Positions 22,864-33,936 of a stretch of DNA of 64,000 nucleotides are shown here, one piece after another. This stretch comes from Siphonodentalium dalli. Its lineage: Eukaryota > Mollusca > Scaphopoda > Gadilida > Siphonodentaliidae. Numbering within the stretch: the first letter of the stretch is position 1; each line of letters opens with the position of its first letter. Made by a program: the position numbers and the translations under genes. The DNA is taken from NCBI GenBank assembly GCA_032622095.1, contig CP136063.1:83061980-83125979 (forward strand). Direction: 5' to 3'. A model generated the notes under the pieces. That model was not told the DNA's origin, made no database searches, and saw nothing but the letters and a program-made list of their open reading frames with translations.

Positions 22864-23415
22864 TTAAATGTTGGTACATCTGCGCTCGTTCTTTGGTCAG
22901 GACTGAGCTACACTATGCTGAAGTACCATAATACTTTTCATCAGATTGGGAGCTTTTATCGACTTCACTAGCCTTTTGTTTGCCTAGCCAACATTCCCAA
23001 TAATAGAAGACAAATATTATTTCCTTCACGCAACCCGCGAGATGATCAGGTCTTATTTCTCATTAATGCGACTGGAACCATATGTCCATTATTTTACTTC
23101 CTCCAATACATCTTCTGAAATTAACATCCTAAATGAACGTGGACGCTAGATAAACTCCACCGTCTCTTAGTAAAAGCCTTGTCGGTTTGTTTAAGAAAAT
23201 GGACTGACGAGGGAGTATTAGTTTCCGAAAGCTGAGTAAATAAAGATAAAGTGAAATGAAATGTTCAGAGAATTTATTCGGAAACGCGCTGTTATCTCTG
23301 GACTAAGTCGGAAAACATAAGGCTTGGATGCTCATATTGTAGACTTAATTTGAGTAGTGGTTCAGCCTACAGACGCTCCTTTGGTGTATTGACTACAAGA
23401 AATAATCATATGGTA

Positions 23416-23628
23416 CAGTAATGCCCGAAGTATATGACCCTTTAACCACAGCAGAATTATGGAAATTTTTTCAAGATTTATTCGGAAATATTGTCTGTTG
23501 CCATTCATCGGAAAGTTCTCACTGAGAGCTTTCCGATGAATGGCAACAAGCCATATTTCCGACTAAATCCTGAAAAATGTCCCATAATTCTACTGTGGTT
23601 TTGGGGTCGATTATTTAGGACATTACTG
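23416..23628. mobile_element. family A MITE, copy A6
   Basis: 213 bp hairpin, TA flanks, CAGTAATGCCCGAAGTATAT at left and GGACATTACTG at right. The left arm has the variant GAAGTATATGACCC, seen also in A19 and A25 as a right-arm variant. Confidence 0.9.
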
Positions 23629-23644
23629 TAGCATGGATCTGTTA

Positions 23645-23797
23645 GCCCTTTCTATACTAAATATACTCATTGATGAGTAGTTATCCTATATGATATGTTC
23701 ATATTATAAGTTCGATCTATACAATTATCTGCACATTTCCTTCCATTATGTAGGATTCCTTCTGCACTTTTATTATCTGCCGTCTGCTTTTATTTTC
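23645..23797. mobile_element. PB-4 MITE, partial
   Basis: The left end CCCTTTCTATACTAAATA after TTAG, then CTCATTGATGAGTAGTTATC and CCTTCTGCACTTTTATTATC. It runs into family D at a TTAA. Confidence 0.65.
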
Positions 23798-23801
23798 TTA
23801 A

Positions 23802-24108
23802 AGGGGTATTGTACACTAAATCCGGCCATTTATGAGACCATCTCCTTTTATACTCAACAGAATATATACAACAAATGAATGAATTTGAGCCATGAATTGG
23901 TGCAAAATAGTCTTCTATTTAAAATGTGTTCTATGAAAGATGTAAACAACATGGTAATTATAATGAAAATGTTGCAAACAACATGTTAATTATAATGAAA
24001 ATGAGTTTATGACTGGAGTCATAAACTCATTTTCATTATAATTACCATGTTGTTTGTATCGCTCATAGAGCAGATAAGTTTATTTTGCACCAATTCATGG
24101 CTCAAATT
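23802..24108. mobile_element. family D palindromic element, copy D1
   Basis: Starts AGGGGTATTGTACACTAAA after TTAA and holds CCATCTCCTTTTATACTCAA. The centre pairs AACAACATGGTAATTATAAT with ATTATAATTACCATGTTGTT, with one partial internal duplication. The right terminus is missing. The homologous D2 shows the complementary right end before TTAA. Confidence 0.75.
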
Positions 24109-24109
24109 A

Positions 24110-25000
24110 TGAAACAGTCTGCTGGTATGATCAGATGCATAGGGCAAATAATCTTGTTCAGCTGGTTCAGCAGTTTTTTAAAATAATTTATATCCAAATT
24201 GGCAAAGTTTAGGCCAAAACAGTATTTGATTCTCAGACAAGGCCGCATTGACTTTTCTTTGCTGCGTTTGTCAAATGTATTGGGGTGACATCCCTGTTGA
24301 TGACATGACATCCATTAAAACTACCATAAACAGAAAGAATATTTAAAAAAATTTAAATATAGAAAGATTTTGTTCTTATACCGATCATAAATATCACATA
24401 AATAACATATTATTGTCAAGATCGTATGCCTTGTTAGTAAACAAAAGCCATGTTATGATACAGTACAGTACGTAAATAGTGTGCGATATGAAAAACACTC
24501 AACACTGGGAGACCCCAGTAAGTGAACTTTCGTTAAAATTGCCTCAATTTTTTTTTTACAACATACCGATATAGCGCTCGCAAACCCTCGCCACTCAAGG
24601 TTTCAGTGTTGAATGGGTCATCGTGAATCACTCTCCCAAAAAACATTGCCACGGTGTTGAGTATTTTGATTATCATACGCTTTTTATGTGCTGTATATGT
24701 AAACAAATACTTGGTTCACCCAAAGTGTGTTTTGTTGATAATATCGCATTCATACTATCATTATACTATAAAATTAGTATATTTGCTAACTTTTATTTCT
24801 AAATTACAGCCTACAGCCAAGGCCATCCATGCCTTTAATACCCAACACTATAAACATATCATGAAAATAGGAACTGTGACCACCTGGAGTCATGTCAATC
24901 TCTGCATAACTGAAGTTATTTCATGAATTTCTACACAAACACAGGAGACTCTGGAGATACCATACCTTTGATCAAATTGTAAATTTGCCATGCAATCAGT
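24110..25000. other. AT-rich, no gene recognised
   Basis: No repeat family or gene is supported. A 90-codon frame at 24654-24926 has no recognisable motif and no codon signature I would trust. Confidence 0.35.
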
Positions 25001-25157
25001 TACCTTCCAGTCTGAGATATGCCATTTAAATGGTTTAAATGCAGTTTTCTAAAACTAAGTCTCTAATCTGAGGTAGTTATTTGTAGATAATAACATATGC
25101 TACCATTTGTACCTTGGATTGGGTAATGTTTAACCTGTCACCTTCCAGTCTGAGGTA

Positions 25158-25299
25158 CAGTAATGCCCTAAATAATCGACTCCTTAACCACAGTAGAATT
25201 ATGGGTAACTTTTCAGGATTTAGTCGGAAATATGGCGTGTTGCCATATTAAGTATGGCGTGTTGCCATATTAAGGAGTTGATTATTTAGGGCATTACTG
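25158..25299. mobile_element. family A MITE, copy A7 (internally deleted)
   Basis: 142 bp between TA flanks. The left arm is complete to GGCGTGTTGCCATATTAAG. The right arm is reduced to AAGGAGTTGATTATTTAGGG and the CATTACTG end. Confidence 0.9.
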
Positions 25300-25450
25300 T
25301 ATGCCATTTCAATGGTTTAAATGCAGTTTTTTAAAACTAAGTCTCTAATCTGAGGTAGCTATTTGTAGAAAATAACATATATGCTACCATTTGTACCTTG
25401 GACTGGATAATGTTTAACCTGTCACCTTCCAGTCTGAGATATGCCATTTC

Positions 25451-25751
25451 CAGGGGCGCCGGAAGAGGGGGGCAGAGGGGGCAGCTTTTTGTGTGTTTAA
25501 TCTCGTGTTTTTATAGCAAAATGTGACTTTTTTGGTCCAAATACCACCAATTTCACAAGGAATATTAATTTTTTGTCAATTTTATCACAAAACGGCCATA
25601 AAAACCGACAAATACCATTAAAATAGGGATTTTTGCCACAATGAATTTATGGTTATTTTCCCGAGTTTGCGGAGAAAATGCCCTTTTTTGCGGAAAAGTG
25701 CCCTTTTTGTAGGCTCTGCCCCCCTGCCCTTGGATGCTTCCGGCGCCCCTG
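25451..25751. mobile_element. hAT-type MITE (301 bp)
   Basis: TIRs CAGGGGCGCCGGAAG and CTTCCGGCGCCCCTG are perfect complements. The flanks GCCATTTC (25443-25450 and 25752-25759) are an identical 8 bp duplication. The interior has GGGGGCAGAGGGGGCAGC on the left and its diverged complement (GCTCTGCCCCCCTGCCC) on the right. The 63-codon minus frame lies wholly within it and is not a gene. Confidence 0.92.
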
Positions 25752-26189
25752 GCCATTTCAAAGGTTTAAAACTAAGTCTCTAATCTGAGGTAGCTATTTG
25801 TAGATAATAACATATGCTATGATTTGTACCTTGGACTGGGTAATGTTTAACCTGTCACCTTCCAGTCTGAGATATGCCATTTCAATGGTTTAAAACTAAG
25901 TCTCTAATCTGAGGTAGCTATTTGTAGATAATAACATATGCTATGATTTGTACCTTGGACTGTGTATAAATGTTTAACCTGTTATCTATCATTCTCAGAC
26001 TACAGACTGATATTACATGGTAAACCCCATGTCAGAGACCTACCTGAGATCTCGTTAGCAACAAAGACATCAAAGGCTTGCAAAAAGGCTGACTTTAGAT
26101 CCTTATCTAAATAGTTTTAACTAATGTGAAACGAATGGTCTTATCATTGCACATCAGTCCGCAGTATGAAGACATAGCTCTCTGTTAAT

Positions 26190-27305
26190 GTGTTGTCTGT
26201 TGCCATCAGATGTTTCATGTTTACTGAAGGAATTGGAATCTTACCAAACCTTAAAACCTTTGATGAAGTAAATGTAAGATTCCATGATGAATTGATAAAG
26301 TTTTATTGCTATTCTCTCCTGTTCTGATTTTGTCGATGACCGTGGGGTTAATGAACTAGATGTTGATCTGGGAATTATCCTCGGCTAATCATACTAAAAT
26401 AGCATACATGTACCTGGGTTGTAAGGTAAGGTTGTAAGGTATTGTTGCAAAATTGCCTTCCTGTTAAAGACATATTATGCACTTGTTCGGGTGCGTGAAA
26501 CTGATAAGTCAGTGGTCAGGTGCTATGCCAACTGGAGGAATGTAGCATTCTACTAACATTGCCGAAAATCTCAAGCAAATCGACCCATAACACTCCATAG
26601 AAACATTGTCTGAACTATACGCTCAATTGTAATTATTTACTTCTCGATTCGGGACGCAACTATTGGAGATAAACAAATTAAAATGATTTCGGCATCCAGA
26701 GTCATTGAAATTAATTAATAGATAACAATGACCGTGTGTGTTGGCAATTTGGATATAATATTTGTAAAAAATATCTACTTTGAGCTGCTTTGAGCAAGAT
26801 TATTGTCAATTTCTATGTTATCACCCTATCAGAGTGTTTCACATCACTTTAATGTGTTATCTGCTGCCATCAGATGTTTCATGTTTACTGAAGGAATTGG
26901 AATCTTACCAAACCTTAAAACCTTTGATGATGTAAATGTAAGATTCCATGATGAATTGATAAAGTTTTATTGCTATTTTCTCCTGTTCTGATTTGGTCAA
27001 TAACCATGGGGCTAATAACCTATAATAATGCCCTAAATAATCGACTCCTTAACTACAGCAAAATTATGGATAACTTTTCAGGATTTTGTCGGAAATATGG
27101 CTTGTTGCCATTCATCGGAAACTTTCTCAGTGAGAGCTTTCCGATGAATGGCAACAAGCCATATTTCTGAATAAATCCTGAAAAGTTACCTGTAATTCTG
27201 CTGTAGTTAAGGAATCGATAATTATCCTAATGCTAATCATACTAAAATAGCGTACATGTACCTCAGTTGTAAGGTAAGCAGTATTGTTGCACTATATTGC
27301 CTAGG
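26190..27305 (+). repeat. direct segmental duplication, second copy with A8 inserted
   Basis: 26196-26456 and 26848-27300 share GCCATCAGATGTTTCATGTT, GGAATTGGAATCTTACCAAA, TTTTATTGCTATT and CTAATCATACTAAAATAGC. Both copies keep an open frame reading FMFTEGIGILPNLKTFD and then RFHDELIKFY, with only conservative differences. That could be a shared exon remnant, but I do not recognise the protein. Confidence 0.7.
27023..27222. mobile_element. family A MITE, copy A8 (ends degraded)
   Basis: A hairpin in the second copy of the duplication. The first copy lacks it. The arms carry GCAAAATTATGGATAACTTT and its diverged complement; the terminal CAGTAATG is mutated to TAATAATG. Confidence 0.85.
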
Positions 27306-27657
27306 TAAAATCAGTTTGCCTTATTTTTGTAGCAGGGAGAAGTCACTTCGCCCTGAAAATCAACTCTTGCTTGGTTCCTGATTCCACTAACACTCCACAG
27401 CACGCCTTCAATAGGAGAAATTGATTCAATCTTGTATTGGGTTGGAGGTGAAGTGTTTAGGTTTAGCCTGTGAATAGTATATTGGATAGCCGCTTGCTTT
27501 CATGGGGAGATCGAGGGTACTTGAGTCTCGTAGGAGTACCATCCATGACAATAGAGTTATCTGAGTCTTCAGTGGTGGGTCTGTTTTTAAAATTGACTAA
27601 CTAGATCTCGGGTCAATCAATGTGATGCTACATCTCTGATTTTCTTATCATCTTTAA

Positions 27658-28133
27658 CCCTTTCGTAATGGATTTTCTCATAATATAAAATTCTAAAAGA
27701 TCACAGTGCAGTCCTTCAATTTTGAAAAACGCTGGTGCTCAGTTTATTATGCGCCTGATTTTGGATCCAGGTACAAAATTTTGCTTTGTTGCACCTAACA
27801 GGAAATATAAGTTATAACCGATGCATGCGCATATAAACATGTATATAATAGTTTACTACTCTCAAATAACATTGCTTTAAGCTATTATAATAAAATAGAT
27901 CTTCAAACAAAATGTTTATTGTTGGTTTATACTTCAACAAAAAGTTCCTTCCTGGGAAAATTTTGTACACCGCTGACTTAAGGGAATATATTCCCTGGCC
28001 GATGGCGATTTTGGTAATCCAATGACGTAATATATTTGATTGTTTTGACATTGTTGTCTCTTTGATCTATTGATTATCTCTTTGATTGTCTGTGACACAC
28101 TGGTATTGAACAGTATGCTCAGACCATTACGGG
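27658..28133. mobile_element. PB-5 element (TTAA target, 476 bp)
   Basis: TTAA at 27654-27657 and 28134-28137. The left end CCCTTTCGTAATGG matches the right end CCATTACGGG with a small deletion. No coding capacity is recognised; the 79-codon minus frame has no known motif. Confidence 0.6.
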
Positions 28134-28689
28134 TTAAAACACTCCAGTGTATAACAATTTGATGCCAAGACTTCTACGACGATCGTTGTTATCCCAACCT
28201 TTACTGTTTTGTACATGTATTTTATTACATCATTAAGTAAACATAACCATGAAGATCGTGGGGCGCGCAATTTTTTGCGTGATATTTTTCAATTCCAGGT
28301 GCGCTGTGGCGCGCAAGAGCAATTGTGCTCCTCAAAATCGAAGGACTGACAGTGATACGCTTTCTAGACTTGTTTCCTTTGATGGGACTCAAGTCATTTG
28401 AAGTGGGTTCATCCAAAATAAAAAAAAATTCTGTAAAACAATCATCAATCATCAACAAGTGCATGAAAAAAATTGATTGACTTTGTTCTTATTTTCAATA
28501 TTAACCCTTTTGTGGTGGGAGCTGCGCTGGTGCAGCATTAAAGACCCTGTGCCAGTGCATTCTTATATATGCGAGTCTCCCATAGGGAGCCTCACATATA
28601 TATAAGAGAATGCACTGGTTTACAAGATCAAGGTAAATATTGTTAGGCCAATGCATTCTCTTATATATGCGAGGCGCCCTTATGATGGG

Positions 28690-29688
28690 CCTTTAGCTCA
28701 ACTTTACATTGTAAAGTTTGAGCTATTGCCATGGGTTGGCATCCATCGTCTGTGGGTGCATGCGTCCGTGCATCAAAATTTTCTGTAGATGGGAGCTATC
28801 AAATTTGAACAATTTTCTATGAAAAACATGGCCACCAGCAGCCATCTTTAGATTTTACTCTTTGCATGACTAAATACTTTGGCACACCCTACAGACCACA
28901 TCCCTCATCCGAACATCACCAAACTTCACATGGATTGTCAGGGTGACCTCTAGATGGGAGCCTCCTATGTTTACCGAAAATCGCGAAAAACATGGCTGCC
29001 AGTGGCCATCTTGTAATTTATTGTTTGTATGACTAAATCCTTCGGCACACCCTATAATCCACACCTCTCATTTGATTGTCACCAATATTCATATAGATTT
29101 TCACGGTGACCTCTAGATGGGAGCCTCCTTATTTTGACTGAAATTCTTTTTTAAAACATGGCCACCAGCAGCCATCTTTGATTTCAAATTTGTATCTGCC
29201 GGCACACCCCTCTGCCCATATTTATTGGAGAATTGATTTGAATATTTACAGGCATGTGTAGAATCACTTCTAGATGGGAGCCATCAAATTAAAAAAAATT
29301 TGGATGAAAACCATGGCCGCCGGCAGCCATCTTGGATTTTACTCTTTGCAAGTCTAAATCCTTTGACACACCCTACAGATCACATCCCTCAACTGATGAT
29401 CACCAAACTCCATGCGGATCATCGGGGTGACCTCCAGATGGGAGCCTCCTATTTTGATCGAAATTCATTGAAAAACATGGCCGCCAGTGGCCATCTTGGA
29501 ATTTACTCTTTGTAGACTAAATACCTTGGCACACCCTATAGATCACATCCCTTATCTGATCATCGCCAAACTTCATATGGATCTTCGGGGTGACCTCTTC
29601 CTTCTTCTTTATTATTCTATTCATTGCTCAGAAAAAAATTAACTCCTTCCCAAGTTGAGTTACAGTGTCATTGACACTTTCATTTATA
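28690..29688 (+). mobile_element. family H element, copy H2 with ~180 bp tandem units
   Basis: The 5' end has a hairpin around GCTCAACTTTACATTGTAAA GTTTGAGC. The interior repeats five diverged units with TAGATGGGAGCC, AACATGGCCGCC, AGCAGCCATCTT, TTTTACTCTTTG, CACACCCTACAG and GATCATCACCAAACTTCA. The 3' end AGTTGAGTTACAGTGTCATT is followed by the hairpin GTGTCATTGACAC. Non-coding; the class is undetermined. Confidence 0.65.
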
Positions 29689-29689
29689 A

Positions 29690-29925
29690 TTGTTAAAGTA
29701 CGTAAGAAAAAAATGAAAAAAAAGAATTAAAAATTGTTAAAGAACGTAAGAAATAATGATAATAAATTATAAAGAATGTAAGAATTATAAAAAAAATTAA
29801 AGAATATAAGAAAAAATGATAAAAATTGTTGCAGAATATAAGAAAAAATTATTAAAGAATGTAAGAAAACAAAATGATAAAAATTGTTAAAGAATGTAAG
29901 AAAAGTTGATAAAAAATTGTTAGGC
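29690..29925 (+). repeat. degenerate AAAGAATGTAAGAAAA repeat
   Basis: About eight short units related to GTTAAAGAATGTAAGAAAA, which occurs once in each PB-2 copy. It appears to be an expansion of that segment. Confidence 0.7.
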
Positions 29926-30111
29926 CAATGCATTCTCTTACATATGGTCAACTCACATATATAAGAAAATGCATTGGCACAGGGTCTTTAGTGTTGCTCC
30001 AGTCTTTGTAAACATACACTCAGATCCATACTGATACTGTATTACTATTTTTTATATGTGGGTATGTAGTTTACTCCAGACTGGTGTTGCTCCAGCGCAG
30101 CTCGTCATGAA

Positions 30112-30543
30112 CAAGCCTGCAAATAGCGTGCCTGTCATTTGCAGAATGAGATCCCCAGAGGATGAATTTAGTGATGCTATCCCGCATCACCAAATTTACC
30201 CTCTGGAAACCTCATTCTGCTTAGGCCTCATCTTCTGGGAAGTATCTATTGTATCAAACTAACATTGGTTTTAGTTACTTTTTCCCTTCTGGGAAGTTTC
30301 TATATCCCCTAATTTTCAGAAGATAAAATTCAAAATCGAGGTGCCCAATGGGTGAACATCACCAACTTCAACTGGGAACTTCATTTTGATCCTAGCTCTC
30401 CCATAGCAGTTGCTGGCCTAAGCAGAATGAGGTCCCCAGAGGGTGAATTTAGTGATGCTAGCCCACTTTGCGGGATAGCGTCACTAAATTCACCCTCTGG
30501 GGACCTCATTCTGCAAATGACAGACACGCTATTTGCAGACTTG
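30112..30543. mobile_element. family F MITE, copy F1 (432 bp) with 8 bp duplication
   Basis: The left end CAAGCCTGCAAATAGCGTG and right end CACGCTATTTGCAGACTTG are flanked by identical GTCATGAA (30104-30111, 30544-30551). Each end holds a ~110 bp subterminal palindrome of the kind GCAGAATGAGGTCCC, GGGTGAATTTAGTGATGCTA and complement. It is inserted in the right end of a PB-1 element, whose GTCATGAAAGGGTTAA was split. The 8 bp duplication is as in hAT elements. Confidence 0.9.
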
Positions 30544-31109
30544 GTCATGAAAGGGTTAACTCTACTTTCACTTTCTAAGCTAATGTCTTGGATTACTAGA
30601 TTTGCATTATTATTAATGTTCGAACAACATGACACTGATTCCTGCTACATGTATAATTTAAACTATCCTCACTCTCTTCATGACTGAAATTATCAACTTT
30701 TGTGAGTGAGGCCCTTGAATTTCCAACTTATACTGACTTATATATAATTTTTGGATTGCCAATTGGACATCCCCCCCACCCAACTATGATCCACATGTTG
30801 CCGGAATGTAATTTTGACATGTTGACGTTGCATGTGATAATTATTTGGCTGATTTCTCGGTCATATGTCTCAGCGACATGCAAAACAATGTGCCATACAT
30901 GTTGCATGTGTCCTATAAAGTTCACATGTCCTTGCCTGTCCTTGCCTGTTCTTGTCTGCCCTTGCCTGGAGGTTTATATGTTTAACCGATTCACAGACAA
31001 CTCCAGAATGGTTTCTTCCTACTCTTGGGCTCCAAATAATGCACGTTTTATTATTTTCTTGCAAAATTTCTCCCTTGCACAGTGCTTATTTGGGTCTGCA
31101 CATTTATTA

Positions 31110-31893
31110 TACCCCCCCCCCCCCCGCAACGAAGTTAGGGGGGGTATACTGGAGTCAGCTCGTCCGTCCGTCGTCCGTCCGTCGTCCATCCATCCGTGGA
31201 CACAAATTTGTCCGGAGTTTTTCTCAGTCGTTTTTTGTATCAATTTCCTTGAAACTTGGCATAGACATCAACCACCATGGGAACCTGTGCACTTGTGATT
31301 ATGACGTCTGTCAGACCTTTTTTGGTCGAGTTATCCCCCTTTTTCGACTTAGAAAATTTTCGCAACATGTATACTTTTGTCCGAGCTTTTATTCCTACAT
31401 TTTTTGGTCAATTGTTTTAAAACGTGGCACAGATATTTAGTACCATGGGAACTTGTGCACCTGCGATTATGATGTCTGTCCGACATTGTTTGGTGGAGTT
31501 ATCCCCATTTTTCGACTTAGAATTTTTTTTGCAACATGCATAATTTTGTCCGAGCTTTTATTTCTACATTTTTGGTCAATGTTTTTTAACCTTGGCACTG
31601 ATATTTAGTACCATGGGAACCTATGCACCTGCGATTATGACGTCTGTCCGACATTTTTTGTGTGGAGTTATTCCCCTTTTTCGACATAGAATCTTTTTCG
31701 CAACATGCATAATTTTGTCCAAGATTTTATTCCTACATTTTTCGGTCAATAGGTTTAAGATTAGGGTTATGGTTGTACACCTGCAATGGGAACTGTTATC
31801 TTATTATTATAACTAAATGTTTACTGACATGTGAAACATCTTTTTAAAAACAGGGGGGTATCCGTAGTCCCATTGGGACAGTCACACCTCTAG
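31110..31893 (+). mobile_element. family G element G2 (784 bp)
   Basis: After TTA (31107-31109) it begins TACCCCCCC and forms a hairpin with GGGGGGGTATACTGG. CGTCCGTCCGTCGTCCGTCC follows, then three ~165 bp units around CGAGTTATCCCCCTTTTTCG and TATTTAGTACCATGGGAAC. The 3' end is GTCCCATTGGGAC (hairpin), ten bases, then CTCTAG before TTA (31894-31896). The hairpin-plus-CTAG terminus resembles a Helitron-type 3' end, but the 5' end does not start with TC, so the class is uncertain. Frames inside, including one of 198 codons, are read-through. Confidence 0.65.
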
Positions 31894-32056
31894 TTAATTT
31901 TGAGTCTATGAGAATTGAAATCAGCACAAACTCAAGACTTCTATATGATTCTGATATCAAAGTTATGAGCTTATAACTTCATGCATATATGTACATATTC
32001 AAGTATGGAATACATGTGAACATTTAAATGTTAAATAAAACACCACATGACACATA

Positions 32057-32310
32057 CAGTAATGCCCTAATTAAGCGACTCCATAACCACAGCAGAATTA
32101 TGGGTAACTTTTCAGGATTTAGTCGGAAATATGGCTTGTTGCCATTCATCCAAAAGCTCTCCCTGCGAGCTTTCTGATGAATGGCAACAAGCCATATTTC
32201 CGACCGAGAGCTTTCCGATGAATGGCAACAAGCCATATTTCCGACTAAATCCTGAAAAGTTACCCATAATTCTGCTGTGGTTATGGAGTCGATTAATTAG
32301 GGCATTACTG
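32057..32310. mobile_element. family A MITE, copy A9 with internal arm duplication
   Basis: 254 bp, TA flanks. The right arm segment GATGAATGGCAACAAGCCAT occurs twice (from 32177 and 32218), so the hairpin is lengthened by about 41 bp. Confidence 0.92.
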
Positions 32311-32516
32311 TACTATGTTGATTTTTATACTTAAATTGACCAACTATAAAAATAATTTGTTTAACCACAGTTATGTTGATGTTTCCCTGCACTATTATTT
32401 GGGTCTGCACTTTTGTTATCTTTCAATGGAATTTCCCCCTGCACTTTTATTTGAGCCCGAGAGTAAGACAGTTCTGTGCTCAAAATTCATTGGGGTGGTC
32501 TATCTGCAAGCCTTAA

Positions 32517-32930
32517 CCCTTTACCCAACAAACCGGCCAAATAAAGCTTCAACAGCCTAAAATATCTTCGGTCTGTCTCAATAGAACCATACAAATATGG
32601 ATATCATTGGAACCGGCTCCTTGACCACATTGTGATAGTTACAGTTATGCCCTGTGCCAATGCATTCTCTTATATATGCGAGTATAGGTCACCTCGCATA
32701 TATAAGAGAATGCATTGGGACTATGGATACCCCCCTGTTTTTAAAAAGATGTTTCACATGTCAGTAAACATTTAGTTATAATAATAAAATAACAGTTTAC
32801 CATTTTTTCTTACATTCTTTAACAATTTTATAATTTTTAATGTGTTAAGCCAATGCATTATCTTATATATGCGAGGCGACCTATGGTCGACTCACATATA
32901 TAAGAGAATGCATTGGCACAGGGCCGTTCT
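32517..32930. mobile_element. PB-2 element, right end lost, with an inverted G2-like fragment
   Basis: The left end CCCTTTACCCAACAAACC follows TTAA (32513-32516). It has two hairpin cores (about 32652-32718 and 32848-32921). Between them, 32726-32800 is an inverted copy of the G2 3' region (GGATACCCCCCTGTTTTTAA and onwards). The expected right end TGGGTAAAGGG is absent; instead TTCTAT joins ATCTGCAAGCC. Confidence 0.75.
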
Positions 32931-32935
32931 ATCTG

Positions 32936-33279
32936 CAAGCCTTAAAATAGTGTATGTGAACATTTGCAGAATGAGGTCCCTGGAGATTGAATTTAGTGAC
33001 GCTATCCTGCATAGAGGATAGCGTCACTAATTCGGCCTCTGAGGATCTTATTCTACTTGGGCCTCAACTGCTATGGGAGACCTAGGGTTAGATTGAAGTT
33101 GAAGTTGGTGATGTTCACTCATTAGTCACCTCGATTATGCATTTTATCTGATGCAGCCTCAGCAGAATGAGGTCCACAGAGGGTGAATTTGGTGATGCTA
33201 GCTTGCTGTGCAGGGTAGAATCACTAAATTCACCCTCTTGGGACCTCATTCTGCAAATGACACACTATTTCAAGTCTGG
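32936..33279. mobile_element. family F MITE, copy F2
   Basis: CAAGCCTTAAAATAGTG at left and CACTATTTCAAGTCTGG at right. Flanks TCTATCTG (32928-32935) and TCTATCCG (33280-33287) differ at one base. Subterminal palindromes are at about 32966-33055 and 33163-33255. Confidence 0.8.
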
Positions 33280-33306
33280 TCTATCCGTCATTTTGCGGGA
33301 CATCAA

Positions 33307-33919
33307 CCTTTTAACTAAATGGAAATTCCCATCAGTTATAAAAGTATACATTGGATTAATGGTCGATTATTCATTTGGAGGTATGTTCTCGAAATATGAG
33401 CAGACAACATATAATACAAGTGCAGTTGGATTACATGTACTATTAACCCTTTACCCAACAAACCGGCCAAAACCGGCCAAATAAAGCTTCAACAGCCTAA
33501 AATATCTTCGGACTGTCTCAATAGAACCATACAAATATGGATATCATTGGAACCGGCTCCTTGACCACATTGTGATAGTTACAGTTATGCCCTGTGCCAA
33601 TGCATTCTCTTATATATGCGAGTCGACCATAGGTCGCCTCGCATATATAAGAGAATGCATTGGCCTAAAAAAAAATCTTTTTTTAACACTTTTTACCATT
33701 TTTTCTTACATTCTTTAACAATTTTATAATTTTTAATGTGTTAAGCCAATGCATTCTCTTATATATGCGAGGCGACCTATGGTCGACTCGCATATATAAG
33801 AGAATGCATTGGCACAGGGCCCTTCTATTGGGTAAAGGGTTAACTAGTGGGAAATGTCCTATGCGTTTGTTGAACTTATTGTCTCAATATTTCTTAAAGG
33901 AACCACTTGAAAGAAAGGG
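33307..33919. mobile_element. PB-4 element split by a nested PB-2 element
   Basis: The left part (33307-33446) carries AACTAAATGGAAATTCCC and AATACAAGTGCAGTTGG. The right part (33844-33919) carries TTTGTTGAACTTATTGTCTC and ends GAAAGAAAGGG before TTAA. The interruption is the PB-2 copy at 33447-33839 at a duplicated TTAA. Confidence 0.75.
33447..33839. mobile_element. PB-2 element (TTAA target, 393 bp), full copy
   Basis: TTAA at 33443-33446 and 33840-33843. TIRs CCCTTTACCCAACA and ATTGGGTAAAGGG. It has two near-perfect hairpin cores (33596-33664 and 33745-33818) with TTGACCACATTGTGATAGTT on one side and CATTCTTTAACAATTTTATA between the cores. Four copies lie in the window, in both orientations. 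Confidence 0.9.
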
Positions 33920-33936
33920 TTAAGATGATGTAAGTA

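Larger units (their letters stand above)
25009..25990 (+). repeat. ~130 bp tandem array, five units, interrupted twice
   Basis: Units hold CACCTTCCAGTCTGAGATAT, TAAGTCTCTAATCTGAGGTA, ATAATAACATATGCTA and TTTGTACCTTGGACTGG. Unit starts lie near 25009, 25301, 25438, 25760 and 25887. Family A copy A7 splits the array at 25158 and a 301 bp hAT MITE at 25451. A further unit lies at 41364-41503 beside a family A right arm. Confidence 0.85.
28505..30555. mobile_element. PB-1 element expanded by nested H and F insertions
   Basis: The left end CCCTTTTGTGGTGGGAGCTG follows TTAA (28501-28504). The hairpin core is at 28548-28619. An H element begins near 28690. Then come GTTAAAGAATGTAAGAAAA repeats (29690-29920), another core (29928-29979), and the PB-1 right end TGCTCCAGCGCAGCTC, interrupted by F1, then AGGG and TTAA (30556-30559). 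Reading this as one nested unit is inference from the order of parts. Confidence 0.5.

Noticed and set aside
25009-25990. CRISPR-like array
   Set aside because: Units are about 130 bp direct repeats without unique spacers, in an animal-type genome. The interruptions are transposons.
29727-29951. Phe-rich minus-strand frame resembling membrane segments
   Set aside because: Translation of the AAAGAATGTAAGAAAA low-complexity repeat.
30702-31440. 198- and 162-codon overlapping frames
   Set aside because: They run through the C-rich hairpin and CGTCCGTCC repeat of element G2, overlap each other in different frames and show no domain.
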